Shown piece after piece: positions 7,482-17,700 of a stretch of 64,000 bases of DNA. The position numbers were made by a program, and so were the translations under genes. A model generated the notes under the pieces. The model saw only the letters and a list, made by a program, of their open reading frames with translations, ran no database searches and was not told the DNA's origin. This stretch comes from Variimorphobacter saccharofermentans. GTDB taxonomy: Bacteria > Bacillota > Clostridia > Lachnospirales > Lachnospiraceae. Within the stretch, counting starts at the first letter, position 1. Each line of letters opens with the position of its first letter. The stretch is taken from the NCBI RefSeq assembly GCF_014174405.1, contig NZ_JACEGA010000001.1:3574501-3638500 (forward strand). The letters run 5' to 3'.

Positions 7482-8627
7482 ATGCCAACGGTAGTACATT
7501 ATAAATGCCCCAATTGTGGGGCTGATATGGCATTCGATAGTAATACCGGGATGCTGCGATGCGCCAGCTGTGGCCGGACGGACAATATTGGAAAAGCAAC
7601 TGGGAACCCCGATCCCTCTGATGACGATAGCATTAAGTACGAAATGGATGAAGAAGACATCCTTGCTAGAGACTCCGGCTTTGAGAATGATTATGAGGAT
7701 CCTTCTGATACGGATGAACCATCACATCATTCTACCTTTCAGGGTGATGAAGCTACGGAATATCATTGTAAGAACTGTGGAGCTGTTCTAATTACGGATG
7801 CTCAGACCACTGCCACTACCTGTAGCTTTTGCGGTGCTGGTGTTGTTATTGGGGATCGTCTGACTGGAAGTCTTGCTCCAGCAAAAGTAATCCCATTCTC
7901 AATAAGCAAGGAACAGGCGCAGGAAGCATTTAAACAATGGTGTAAAAAAGGACTTCTTACTCCCCGCGATTTTATGACTGCGGACCGCATTAAAAATATA
8001 ACCGGTATATATGTACCGTTCTGGCTTTACGATGTAAACGGACGAGGTGAAGCAGAGGCTACTTGTACCCGGGTTCGAACCTATACAAAAGGCGATTGGA
8101 TCTATACCGAAACAAAATACTATCATGTGTATCGCAAGGTTGACCTTAATTACTCTCGTATTCCCTGTGATGCCTCTAAGAAAATGGATGACAACATGAT
8201 GGATAAAATAGAACCCTTCCATTATGATAATCTAAAGGATTTTCAGATGCCTTATCTTGCAGGGTACATATCTGAAAAATATGACTTTGATGATGAGCAG
8301 ATGCTGCCTCGAATCAAATCAAGAGTAAGTGATTATGTTGATAGTTATATAAGGTCTACTATTAACGGCTATAACACTGTGTCCTTCATCAGAAAGGATA
8401 TAAACGTTCGTAAAAAACGTGCCGATTATACTCTGCTACCCGTATGGATGGTATGTTATGATTATCGTCAGGCTGAACATATCTTTGCTATGAACGGACA
8501 GACTGGTAAAATCGTCGGAAAGCCACCTCTCAGTAAAGGAAAAATAGCTGCTTGGTTTGCTGGAATTTCTGCCGGAAGCTTTCTAATCTTCCGTGTATTG
8601 ACTATGATATTAGGAGGTGGAATGTAA
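7482..8627 (+). CDS. ydjG: Zinc-ribbon membrane protein (YdjG-like)
   Basis: 381 residues with two zinc ribbons: C9xxC12...C27xxC30, and CKNC...CSFC at about 97-117. The central domain follows, and a hydrophobic C-terminal segment (about 350-375) anchors it in the membrane. It resembles the TFIIB-type zinc-ribbon proteins that accompany PspA. In B. subtilis YdjG and YdjH form a membrane complex that recruits PspA. The start is fixed by GAGGAGG. The stop overlaps the next ATG by one base, so translation is coupled. Confidence 0.75.
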   Translation: MPTVVHYKCPNCGADMAFDSNTGMLRCASCGRTDNIGKATGNPDPSDDDSIKYEMDEEDILARDSGFENDYEDPSDTDEPSHHSTFQGDEATEYHCKNCGAVLITDAQTTATTCSFCGAGVVIGDRLTGSLAPAKVIPFSISKEQAQEAFKQWCKKGLLTPRDFMTADRIKNITGIYVPFWLYDVNGRGEAEATCTRVRTYTKGDWIYTETKYYHVYRKVDLNYSRIPCDASKKMDDNMMDKIEPFHYDNLKDFQMPYLAGYISEKYDFDDEQMLPRIKSRVSDYVDSYIRSTINGYNTVSFIRKDINVRKKRADYTLLPVWMVCYDYRQAEHIFAMNGQTGKIVGKPPLSKGKIAAWFAGISAGSFLIFRVLTMILGGGM

Positions 8628-9520
8628 TGAGAAGAATTAAACTAAAAAACTTCAGTCTGATGCTTTTCCTAATCCTTTTTATCGTCTCAAATATACCGAC
8701 TTTACATGTCAGTGCATCCACCGTATTTAATCAACACATCTATGATGAAGCAGATTTGTTATCCACAAGTGAACGTGATAAATTAGAAGAGATGTGTATA
8801 GAATATGGAGAAGAAGCTGGTATCGATATCCTTATACTTACTCATGATGACAGGACAGCTCCATATGCAGAAACCTATATTGAGGACTTTGAAGACCAGT
8901 ATCCAGCGGGTGATCGTGTATATCTTCTCGTTGATATGTATAATCGAGTTGTGTTTATAGAAGGATACGGACTTGCAGAAACATATATTCATTCGAAACG
9001 AATTGACCAGATAATCGATGATATTACTCCAGACCTTTCAGATGGTAATTATTATGATGCCTTCGTCTCCTATATCGAGCAATCATCTGCTTATATGAAG
9101 GATGACTCCGAATTAAATTATGATCATGATTATAATTATGCAAAGCCACAATCCAGCAATCCAAATGATGCTTACTACGATGAAACCTGGCCTGGTGATT
9201 CATCCTCATCTAATGACAGTATATTATCAAATATATTGGTCCAGCTAGTCGTAGCCATGATTATCGGTGCTGTTGTAGTTGCTATTATGGCTTATAACTC
9301 TGGAGGCAAAATGACCGCCGGTAGTAATACTTATATGGACCCCAGCCAATCCGGACTGATTGGTCGTAGAGACCAATATATTAGAACACAAGTAACTCGT
9401 GTCAGAAAGCCTCAGAATAATAACTCAAACGGAGGCAAAGGTGGATTTAGTTCCGGAGGCTTTCGAGGGGGCGTTTCCAGCGGAGGAAGGTCTCATAGTT
9501 CAGGTGGCGGTCGCTTTTAA
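8627..9520 (+). CDS. ydjH: TPM-domain secreted/membrane protein (YdjH-like)
   Basis: 297 residues from the ATG at 8627, chosen because AGGAGG lies 9 nt upstream and the ATG overlaps the previous stop (a longer reading frame from 8552 has no ribosome binding site). Order: signal peptide (about 5-28), TPM domain beginning near YDEADLLSTSERDKLEE (about 40-160), a second TM helix (about 200-222), and a Gly/Ser-rich tail ending SSGGGRF. TPM domains occur in YgcG-like proteins of envelope-stress operons; some bind lipid or act as phosphatases, but the role here is unknown. Confidence 0.75.
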   Translation: MRRIKLKNFSLMLFLILFIVSNIPTLHVSASTVFNQHIYDEADLLSTSERDKLEEMCIEYGEEAGIDILILTHDDRTAPYAETYIEDFEDQYPAGDRVYLLVDMYNRVVFIEGYGLAETYIHSKRIDQIIDDITPDLSDGNYYDAFVSYIEQSSAYMKDDSELNYDHDYNYAKPQSSNPNDAYYDETWPGDSSSSNDSILSNILVQLVVAMIIGAVVVAIMAYNSGGKMTAGSNTYMDPSQSGLIGRRDQYIRTQVTRVRKPQNNNSNGGKGGFSSGGFRGGVSSGGRSHSSGGGRF

Positions 9521-9657
9521 GTATTTTAACATACTGATTGTCACGATACGCTTTTATGCATAGTGAGATATTCATTTCATAATAGACTTCAGATGTTTTG
9601 CATGTTATATTTTATTTTAAACTGTATCAAAAACTAATTAAGTAGGAGGAATCCACC

Positions 9658-10629
9658 ATGGGTTTATTTTCAAAGCAATTTGCCAATGTCGTAGAATGGC
9701 AGGAATTTCGTGAAGATATGATATTTTATAAATGGAATAATGATGAAATAAAGAAGGGAAGCCGTCTGATCATTCGCCCAGGTCAGGACGCTATCTTTCT
9801 ATATAATGGTAAGATTGAGGGTATCTTTAAAGATGAAGGAGATTATGATATTGAATCCCAGATCATTCCTTTCCTATCAACACTGAAGGGCTTTAAATTC
9901 GGCTTCAATAGCGGTATCCGTGCGGAAGTACTCTTTATTAACACAAAAGAATTCATCTCTAAATGGGGAACTCAGAATGCTATTAATATTCCCGCTCCAA
10001 ATATGCCAGGAGGATTACCCATCCGCGCGAATGGAACATTCACATTTAAGGTTAATGATTACGTAAAACTAATCGATAAAATTGCCGGTGTAAAACAAAG
10101 CTACCTAGTGGAGGATGTACGTCTTCGTATTGTTGCAATCCTTGACCAGCTTCTGATGAAATGGATTACAAAGGAAGGAAAGGATATGTTCAATCTTCAG
10201 GCAAATTCCTTTGATATTGCCAACGGTATTCGCTCCGATCTCGATATGCAGCTTTTTGACAGCGGATTATCTGTTAGTGGGTTTACCATTATGAGCTTCA
10301 CATATCCGGAGGAGATTCAGAAAATGATTAACAAGAATGCTTCCTTTGGAATGATTGGTGATATGGGTCGTTACCAGCAGGCTGCCATGACAGAGGGTAT
10401 ATCCTCCGGTAAGGTACATGGCGGCGGTGTAGCTTCTGATATGGCCGGAATGATGATGGGAATCAATATGGCTAATCAAATGATGCAGAATATGAATACT
10501 CCGAATAGTCCGGCAAATAATAGTCAGACCACTCCTGGTTCCCAATCCAAACCGAACTTCTGTCCGAATTGCGGAACGAAAACGGATGGAGCCAATTTCT
10601 GTTCAAACTGTGGGCATAAACTAGTATAA
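9658..10629 (+). CDS. ydjI: SPFH/virion-core-like protein with C-terminal zinc ribbon (YdjI-like)
   Basis: 323 residues. Positions about 20-230 match the SPFH/band-7-like 'virion core' family of Bacillus YdjI. A Met/Asn-rich linker (about 245-285) and a zinc ribbon CPNCGTKTDGANFCSNCG follow at the C-terminus. The linker reads MAGMMMGINMANQMMQNMN. AGGAGG precedes the ATG. It is the last gene of the operon; a 137-bp gap separates it from the YdjH-like gene. Such proteins are thought to organise membrane microdomains or link PspA to the membrane complex. Confidence 0.78.
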   Translation: MGLFSKQFANVVEWQEFREDMIFYKWNNDEIKKGSRLIIRPGQDAIFLYNGKIEGIFKDEGDYDIESQIIPFLSTLKGFKFGFNSGIRAEVLFINTKEFISKWGTQNAINIPAPNMPGGLPIRANGTFTFKVNDYVKLIDKIAGVKQSYLVEDVRLRIVAILDQLLMKWITKEGKDMFNLQANSFDIANGIRSDLDMQLFDSGLSVSGFTIMSFTYPEEIQKMINKNASFGMIGDMGRYQQAAMTEGISSGKVHGGGVASDMAGMMMGINMANQMMQNMNTPNSPANNSQTTPGSQSKPNFCPNCGTKTDGANFCSNCGHKLV

Positions 10630-10671
10630 AACATACTGTATAACGCAACAAGTAAGTATAAAATAACACCA

Positions 10672-10722
10672 GCTGGTGTATTAGCGATTAATTTATATAT
10701 GCTATTACACCGGCTTTCTTTA
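10672..10722 (+). terminator. Terminator of the pspA-ydjGHI operon
   Basis: GCTGGTGTATTAGC (10672-10685) pairs with GCTATTACACCGGC (10701-10714), then a T-rich tail. Located 42 bp after the last stop. Confidence 0.75.
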
Positions 10723-10825
10723 TTCCATCCTACACTCAATTCTTCCTTTTCTCCTCTATCATAAATATAAGTTCCATCGATTGTCATAATATAATATCCA
10801 TCTTCCATAATATACCACAATATTC

Positions 10826-10854
10826 TTGACTATATTAGTACTATATAGTATTAT
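10826..10854 (+). promoter_or_regulatory. Promoter and palindromic operator of the marR operon
   Basis: TTGACT (10826-10831), 17 nt, TATTAT (10849-10854). An 18-bp near-perfect palindrome TAGTACTATATAGTATTA (10836-10853) fills the spacer and overlaps the -10. This is the expected place for an autorepressing MarR dimer. Confidence 0.7.
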
Positions 10855-10878
10855 CCTATATGAAAGGAGTGTGTATAT

Positions 10879-11322
10879 TTGTCAAAAACAAATGGCGGGT
10901 TTTTAATATCTAAGATAAAACAGTTGCAGGACCGGATCTTTGGCAGTTTATTACGGCAATATGGGATCGATGAATTTAATGGTGCACAGGGCAGAATACT
11001 ATTCGTTCTGTGGCAGGAGGACAACCTTCCCATCGTAGAATTATCACGGCGTACCTCTTTAGCTAAAACAACACTGACCAGTATGCTGGATCGTATGGAG
11101 AACAAAGGAATCCTTATAAGATCCTTTGACACTGCAGATAGGCGGCAAATTAGAATTCTACTAACAGATAAGGCAAAGGCCCTGAACGAGCAGTATAACC
11201 AAGTTTCAGAAGAAATGAACCAGCTATTTTATAAAGATTTTGAGGAACCGGAAATAACAATGTTTGAGCAATATCTACAACGAATATTAAAGAATTTAGA
11301 GGAGGAAGATAAACATGAATGA
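10879..11322 (+). CDS. MarR-family transcriptional regulator
   Basis: 147 residues with a winged helix-turn-helix (about 45-110). The recognition region includes LAKTTLTSMLDRMENKG, followed by the wing DTADRRQIRILLT, typical of MarR. Start is TTG at 10879 with AAAGGAG upstream. It overlaps the next gene by 8 nt, and the operon continues with two flavin-type enzymes. The palindrome in its promoter suggests autorepression relieved by a small molecule or oxidant. Confidence 0.92.
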   Translation: MSKTNGGFLISKIKQLQDRIFGSLLRQYGIDEFNGAQGRILFVLWQEDNLPIVELSRRTSLAKTTLTSMLDRMENKGILIRSFDTADRRQIRILLTDKAKALNEQYNQVSEEMNQLFYKDFEEPEITMFEQYLQRILKNLEEEDKHE

Positions 11323-11749
11323 AGAACTAAAATCTGAAATCAAATCACTTATTGAGGAATCGAAAATTACATACGTATCCTCGGTAGACGCAAATGGTTT
11401 TCCAAATACGAAAGCCATGTTAACTGTATTACATGACGGAATTCAAACTCACTATTTTTCCACTAATACTTCCTCGAAACGTGTAAAGCAATTTCATGAC
11501 AATCCGAAGGCATGTATTTATTTCAGCGACAACGAAAAGTTCATGGGGCTTATGCTAATTGGAACAATGGAGGTATGCAGGGATCGAAAGCATAGGGAAA
11601 TGTTATGGTTTGATGGAGCCGAGATGTATTACCCAAAAGGAATAGACGATGAAGATTATTGTGTCCTTAAATTCCAAGCAGAAACAGGCAATTATTATCA
11701 TGGCCTGAAAAACCATACCTTTACTATCGATGAATATAACCGCATATAA
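11315..11749 (+). CDS. Pyridoxamine 5'-phosphate oxidase-family flavoprotein
   Basis: 144 residues with the split-barrel fold pattern of general stress protein 26-like FMN-binding proteins: YVSSVDANGFPNTKAM near the N-terminus, then TNTSSKRVKQFHDNPKACIYF. These bind FMN or F420 and reduce small molecules; true PdxH activity is unlikely at this length. GAGGAGG lies just upstream, inside the marR gene. Co-regulated with the nitroreductase downstream. Confidence 0.8.
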   Translation: MNEELKSEIKSLIEESKITYVSSVDANGFPNTKAMLTVLHDGIQTHYFSTNTSSKRVKQFHDNPKACIYFSDNEKFMGLMLIGTMEVCRDRKHREMLWFDGAEMYYPKGIDDEDYCVLKFQAETGNYYHGLKNHTFTIDEYNRI

Positions 11750-11774
11750 GCAAATTGAAAGGGGAGATATTAAA

Positions 11775-12401
11775 TTGGATCTTTATACAGCGATCAATCA
11801 AAGACATACCATCCGGGACTTTCAGGATAAGGAGGTTCCAACGGATGTACTTCACAGAATCTTAAATGCCGGATTAAAGGCACCTACCAATGATCACATG
11901 CGTAACTGGGAGTTTATTGTTATTACGGATCCGGTAGAGAAGGCTAAAATTATTAGTAAAATACCAAAGAAAATATCAAAAAAGCAAGTTGAAGACTTTC
12001 TGGAACGTTGTCAAATGTCAGACACCAGCCAAAGAGCAATGTATATGGATGCCGTTCCGAAGCAATATCAAATGCTTTATTACTCAAGCGCATTGGTTCT
12101 TCCTTTATTCCGGCAGGATACACCATTGTTAAAACCGAAAACCCTTAGTGACTTAAATGCATTTGCTTCAATCTGGTGCTGTATTGATCATATCCTGCTT
12201 GCGGCTACTGCTGAGGGCTTGGGTGTTGCTCTTAGAATCCCCTTCGATAAAGAGATTAAGTATTTAAAGGAGGTCCTAGGTCATCCCGACAATTACTTCA
12301 TGCCCTGTTATTTATCAATAGGTTATCCGGTAGAGAATGCATCTCTCTATAAGCAACATGAATTTGATATCAAGGAAAAGCTTCACATCAACCGTTGGTG
12401 A
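11775..12401 (+). CDS. Nitroreductase-family protein
   Basis: 208 residues from TTG at 11775, chosen because AAAGGGGAG lies 8 nt upstream; a longer frame from ATG 11730 lacks a ribosome binding site and overlaps the previous gene. The N-terminus LYTAINQRHTIRDFQDKEV and the central APTNDHMRNWEFIV are the classic FMN-binding nitroreductase blocks. It would reduce quinones, nitro compounds or other electrophiles with NAD(P)H. It is the last gene of the MarR operon. Confidence 0.85.
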   Translation: MDLYTAINQRHTIRDFQDKEVPTDVLHRILNAGLKAPTNDHMRNWEFIVITDPVEKAKIISKIPKKISKKQVEDFLERCQMSDTSQRAMYMDAVPKQYQMLYYSSALVLPLFRQDTPLLKPKTLSDLNAFASIWCCIDHILLAATAEGLGVALRIPFDKEIKYLKEVLGHPDNYFMPCYLSIGYPVENASLYKQHEFDIKEKLHINRW

Positions 12402-12444
12402 TACTTCATCAACTCATCACAAACCTATATACCCATGTAAAACA

Positions 12445-12671
12445 GGCGGTTGCATAATATATAATTTCAGGGACTATGACTTACCATAATACACTGTCGG
12501 AAGAACAGATTGCTGTATTTTGTATGAATCATGCGATTATTTAGATTCACTGCGAATATTTAGATTCGCATAAGAATATATATTCGCATGAGGCATACAA
12601 AATCAGTAATCTGTCCTTCCGTCTGTGTGTGAGGTAAGTCATAGTCCCTGTTGATATATTATGCAACCGCC
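12445..12671. repeat. Palindromic intergenic element, copy 1
   Basis: About 227 bp between two convergent genes. The left arm GGCGGTTGCATAATATAT...AGGGACTATGACTTACC (from 12445) returns inverted at the right end (to 12671); arms are about 85 nt with roughly 80% identity. The centre has short repeats of GCGAATATTTAGATTC type. It shares its ends and the GACTTACC block with the element at 30283-30467. No ORF. Most like a MITE or folded intergenic repeat; it may also terminate both flanking genes. Confidence 0.65.
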
Positions 12672-12687
12672 CCCATTGAAGCACTTA

Positions 12688-14400
12688 TCAAACTTTAAAT
12701 ACTTCATCATTCATTAGTTTATTTAATCTGGCTTCTGCATCCGCCATAGTCTCACCCTTTACACCGAAATAGAACTTAATCTTTGGTTCGGTACCGGATG
12801 GTCTTACAGCACACCATGCATTGTCATTCAGGTCAAAATAAAGAACATCGGATTTTGGAAGTCCGGTTGGCGTTACTGTTCCGTTTTCCATATCAGTTAT
12901 GGTATCTGCCTGATAATCTCTTAGCTTCATTACCATATAATCTCCGACCTTCTTAGGAGGGTTCTTGCGGTAATTTGCCATAATCTCTTTAATTTTCTCC
13001 ATTCCCTCAATTCCCTTAAGGGTTACAGATACCAGATCCTCTTTAAAGTAACCATACTTCTTATATATATTGCTCATCTGCTCATGAAGAGTAATACCCT
13101 TGGATTTATAATAAGCTGCTGCTTCACATAATGCCATAACCGCAACAACTGCATCTTTATCTCTTGCGTGGGTTCCAACCAGGCATCCATAGCTTTCTTC
13201 ATAGCCAAATACATACTCATTCGATCCTGTCTGTTCAAATAGCTTAATTTGTTCACCGATATATTTAAAACCGGTTAATACTTCAATCAATCGTGCATTA
13301 TAATTCTCTGCAATTAGATCCGATATATTTCCTGTAACGATGGTCTTAATCAATGCTGCATTCTTTGGAAGTATACCCTTCTCTGCTTTTTGTGAGAATT
13401 CATACTCCGCAATTAAAGCACCGGTCATATTACCATTGAAGAGAACATAATCACCCTTTTCATCCTTTACCATGATTCCAAGACGGTCTGCATCCGGATC
13501 GGTAGCAAGTATCAAATCTGCCCCTACCTCCTTAGCCAGCTTCTGCGCAATAGTGAATACCTTGGGATCTTCAGGATTTGGATATCCCACTGTTGAGAAT
13601 TCTGAATCCGGTAATTCCTGTTCCGGTACCACATATACCTGATCAAAACCAATTTCCTTAAGAATTCTTCTAACAGGAAGATTTCCTGTTCCATGTAATG
13701 GTGTGTATACGATTTTTAGCTTCTTTCCTTCTTCACTGATTGGATTTACAACGAGCTTCTTAAGCTCGGCCATATACTCGTCATCGATTTCAGAACCGAT
13801 TATCGTTAAAAGGCCCTGAGCAATCGCATCTTCCTTCTTCATTGTTTTGGCTGTTGAAAAATCAGTAATGGAGTTAACCTCCTTGATTATTTCAGCATCC
13901 TTAGGAGCGGTAATCTGTGCACCATCCTCCCAGTATACCTTATAACCATTATATTCCGGAGGATTGTGACTTGCTGTAACAACGACACCTGCCATGCAGC
14001 CTAAGGTACGAACAGAAAATGATAATTCCGGCGTAGGTCTGAGCGATTCGAATAAATATGCGTGAATACCATTAGCAGCAAGACAAAGAGCGGTATCTAA
14101 AGCAAATTCCGGTGACATTCTTCTGGAATCATATGCAATCGCTACACCCATCTTCTCCCCACCATGTTTTTTAATGGTATTTGCCAGGCCTTGCGTTGCA
14201 CGTCTTACTGTGTATATATTCATTCGGTTTACACCGGCTCCTAAGATACCACGAAGTCCACCGGTACCAAACTCTAGATCTTGATAAAATCTTTCCTTGA
14301 TTTCATTATCATTTCCCTGCAGTGCAGTTAATTCTGCTCTGGTTGCCTCATCAAAGTATGGGTTTGTCAACCATTCGTTATATCTCTCCTTATAATCCAT
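12688..14400 (-). CDS. pgcA: Alpha-phosphoglucomutase / phosphohexomutase
   Basis: 570 residues, matching the PgcA/YhxB type. Four family signatures are visible in order: the active-site serine loop VVVTASHNPPEYNGYKVYW, the metal loop DPDADRLGI, the sugar-binding loop GYEESYGCLVG, and the phosphate-binding RPSGTEPKIKFY near the C-terminus. It interconverts glucose-1-P and glucose-6-P in the cytosol, feeding UDP-glucose for glycolipid and surface-polymer synthesis and linking to glycogen/maltodextrin use (a pullulanase is at 60380). It is a single gene, 308 bp downstream of rpoC. Confidence 0.92.
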   Translation of the reverse strand: MDYKERYNEWLTNPYFDEATRAELTALQGNDNEIKERFYQDLEFGTGGLRGILGAGVNRMNIYTVRRATQGLANTIKKHGGEKMGVAIAYDSRRMSPEFALDTALCLAANGIHAYLFESLRPTPELSFSVRTLGCMAGVVVTASHNPPEYNGYKVYWEDGAQITAPKDAEIIKEVNSITDFSTAKTMKKEDAIAQGLLTIIGSEIDDEYMAELKKLVVNPISEEGKKLKIVYTPLHGTGNLPVRRILKEIGFDQVYVVPEQELPDSEFSTVGYPNPEDPKVFTIAQKLAKEVGADLILATDPDADRLGIMVKDEKGDYVLFNGNMTGALIAEYEFSQKAEKGILPKNAALIKTIVTGNISDLIAENYNARLIEVLTGFKYIGEQIKLFEQTGSNEYVFGYEESYGCLVGTHARDKDAVVAVMALCEAAAYYKSKGITLHEQMSNIYKKYGYFKEDLVSVTLKGIEGMEKIKEIMANYRKNPPKKVGDYMVMKLRDYQADTITDMENGTVTPTGLPKSDVLYFDLNDNAWCAVRPSGTEPKIKFYFGVKGETMADAEARLNKLMNDEVFKV

Positions 14401-14586
14401 ACCCTTTACCTCATCCTTTCAAACTATTCTGTGAATAATAATCATTTCACTTTATACTCCAAACGTCAAGTAACATAATACAATGCTTGTAATGGAAAAT
14501 CAATCTTTTTTTACGATCCATACATTGTCTGAATATAACCAAAGATATCCTGTCGATTTATAAGTTAAACACTTACCTCATAATAA

Positions 14587-14631
14587 TGCCGCACAAGATG
14601 ACTTTCATTACATCGTCGTTCTTATGCGGCA
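14587..14631 (-). terminator. Hairpin downstream of rpoC
   Basis: TGCCGCACAAGATGA (14587-14601) pairs imperfectly with the sequence ending CTTATGCGGCA (14631), about 80 bp after the rpoC stop. No strong T-run. The rest of 14401-14709 shows nothing clear. Confidence 0.5.
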
Positions 14632-14709
14632 AAATTATTGTTCTAACTATATCTTATAAGCTGCTTCGCGCTCATTTAAGATTTCAGATTGTGCAATGAA
14701 TCCCAGCCT

Positions 14710-17700
14710 TTATAGACCATCGCTGTAGTCATCTTCTGAGATACCCTTCAAATTAAATTCTGTCTCGGTCCAATCACCGTCATTATGAGAATTCTCACCA
14801 TAGTTAACATAAGCATCATCCATACCTGGAATACTATCTTCTCTCTGAAGACCATCTTCATCATTCGCATACTTATCTTCATCGTAAACGAAATCAGCTA
14901 TTCCATCTTCCGCATCGTAACCATCATGCTCATAATTCTCATTAAAGTATCCATCATTGTAGCCGTCCTCAGAATACTCAAAGCTTTCAAACTCATCTGA
15001 GTAGCCATCTCCATCAATATCTTCAGAGAACATATACTCATCCTGAATATCCGTATCAAGCTTCACAGAACGATACCTCTTCATACCAGTACCAGCAGGT
15101 ATTAATTTACCGATAATGACATTTTCCTTTAAGCCGATTAATGGATCGACTTTTCCTTTGATAGCCGCTTCTGTGAGGACCTTAGTTGTTTCCTGGAAGG
15201 ATGCTGCTGACAAGAATGAGTTCGTTGCTAAGGATGCTTTTGTGATACCCAGCATTACCTGTTTACCATCTGCAGGTTCTAAGCCCTGTTCAATCATTCT
15301 CTTGTTCTCATCCTCGTATTCTAAGATATCTACTAATGTACCAGGCAAGAAGTTCGTATCTCCGTTAGATTCAATACGTACCTTCTTTAACATCTGACGT
15401 ACGATTACCTCAATGTGCTTATCGTTAATTTCAACACCTTGCAGACGATATACTCTTTGAACCTCTTGGATCATATAATCCTGTACTGCACGGATACCTT
15501 TAATCTTTAAGATATCATGTGGATTAACACTACCTTCTGTAAGTTCATCACCCGCTTCAAGAACATCTCCATCCGATACTTTTATTCTGGAACCGTAAGG
15601 AATTAAATATGCTTTGGATTCCATGGTCTCATTATTTGTAACGATTACTTCACGCTTCTTCTTCGTATCCTTTATAGTTACTGTGCCACCGAACTCTGCT
15701 ATAATTGCAAGGCCCTTTGGCTTTCTTGCTTCGAAGAGCTCTTCGACACGAGGAAGACCCTGTGTAATATCGTCTCCAGCCACACCACCAGTATGGAAGG
15801 TACGCATGGTAAGCTGTGTACCGGGCTCACCAATGGACTGAGCAGCAATAATACCTACTGCTTCACCTACCTGAACAGCTTCACCTGTTGCCATGTTAGC
15901 GCCATAACATTTCGCACATACTCCGATGTGTGATTTACAGGTTAAGATCGTACGGATTTTAACTTTATCAACACCAGTAGCCATAATCTTAGCTGCACGC
16001 TTTGGTGTAATCATATGATTTGCTTTTACAATCAACTCACCATTTGCATCGTATATTGATTCACAGGAATATCTTCCGGTAATTCTTTCCTCAAGGCTTT
16101 CAATTACTTCTTTTCCATCAGTAAATGCCTTAATCCACATACCCGGAATTTCTTGTCCTTCACAACAATCAACCTCACGGATAATGAGATCCTGGGATAC
16201 GTCAACCAGACGACGAGTCAGGTATCCGGAGTCCGCAGTACGTAACGCGGTATCGGACAGACCCTTTCTGGCACCATGTGCCGAGATGAAGTATTCCAAT
16301 ACGTCAAGTCCTTCACGAAGGTTGGACTTAATCGGTAACTCAATGGTTCTGCCTGAGGTATCCGCCATCAAACCACGCATTCCGGCTAACTGCTTAATCT
16401 GCTTATCAGAACCACGGGCACCGGAGTCTGACATCATCTTAATATTGTTGAACTTATCCAAACCATTTAACAGTGTTTCTGTCAGGATCTTATCCGCTTC
16501 CTTCCAGGTCTCGATAACGGTGTTGTATCTTTCATCCTCTGTCATCCTACCACGTCTGTATTCTTTTGCTATATTCTCAATGGTTGCCTCTGCATCCTCA
16601 ATTATCTGTTTCTTCGCTTCCGGTACTTCCATATCGGAAATAGAAACTGTCATAGCAGCACGTGTAGAATATTTATAACCTAGTGCTTTAACTGCATCCA
16701 ATATCTCTGCTGTCTTTGTTGCGCCGTGAATATTGATGCATTTCTCAAGAATTGGCTTTAACTGTTTCTTACCAACAAGGAAGTTAATCTCAAGCTTTAA
16801 GAAATTCTCATCCAGACTACGATCAACAAAGCCTAAGTCCTGAGGAATGATTTCATTAAAAATAAAACGTCCAAGCGTAGAATCAATTGCTCTTGATTCC
16901 TCCACTCCATCCTTATTAATACCAGTTCTTCTTACACGAATCATTTCATGAAGCGTAATTGCTCCGTTTTCATAGGCAAGTATTGCTTCATTTAAATTCT
17001 TATAAAAATGGGTAATTCCCTTGTCACTCTCTCGTTCGATTGTAAGGTAGTAAATACCCAAAACCATATCCTGTGAAGGTACGGTTACCGGTGCACCATC
17101 GGAAGGCTTTAACAGGTTATTCGGAGACAGTAATAAGAAACGGCATTCTGCCTGCGCTTCTACGGACAGAGGTAAATGCACAGCCATCTGATCACCGTCG
17201 AAGTCTGCATTATATGCGGTACATACCAATGGATGAAGCTTAATTGCCTTACCTTCCACAAGTACCGGCTCAAAAGCCTGAATACCAAGTCTATGCAACG
17301 TTGGGGCACGGTTAAGCATTACCGGATGTTCCTTAATAACCTCCTCCAGAACGTCCCATACCTCGGGCTGAAGTCTTTCTACCATTTTCTTAGCTGACTT
17401 TATATTATGAGCGGTACCTCTTGCTACCAGCTCCTTCATTACAAATGGTTTGAACAATTCAATAGCCATTTCCTTCGGCAGACCACACTGATACAGCTTG
17501 AGTTCTGGTCCTACTACAATAACGGAACGTCCAGAATAGTCAACACGTTTACCAAGTAAGTTCTGGCGGAAACGTCCCTGCTTACCCTTTAACATATCGG
17601 AAAGGGATTTGAGTGCACGGTTACCAGGACCTGTTACCGGTCTACCTCTTCTACCGTTATCAATTAAAGCATCCACCGCTTCCTGAAGCATTCTCTTCTC

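Noticed and set aside
8552..8626. 25-residue N-terminal extension of the TPM-domain gene
   Set aside because: It overlaps the previous gene, has no ribosome binding site, and would hide the signal peptide; the ATG at 8627 has AGGAGG.
10524..10820. Minus-strand ORF of 98 residues starting MWYIMEDGYYIMTIDGTYIY
   Set aside because: It runs through the terminator of the pspA operon and into the antisense of the ydjI-like gene, has no ribosome binding site, and the family is not recognised. At most a remnant.
12540..12600. Short direct repeats (GCGAATATTTAGATTC-like) as a CRISPR array
   Set aside because: Only a few irregular copies within the loop of a palindrome, no regular spacers and no cas genes.
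16184..16678. 164-residue plus-strand ORF inside rpoC
   Set aside because: Antisense shadow of a highly conserved gene; composition is Ser/Ile-rich as expected from the reverse of rpoC codons.
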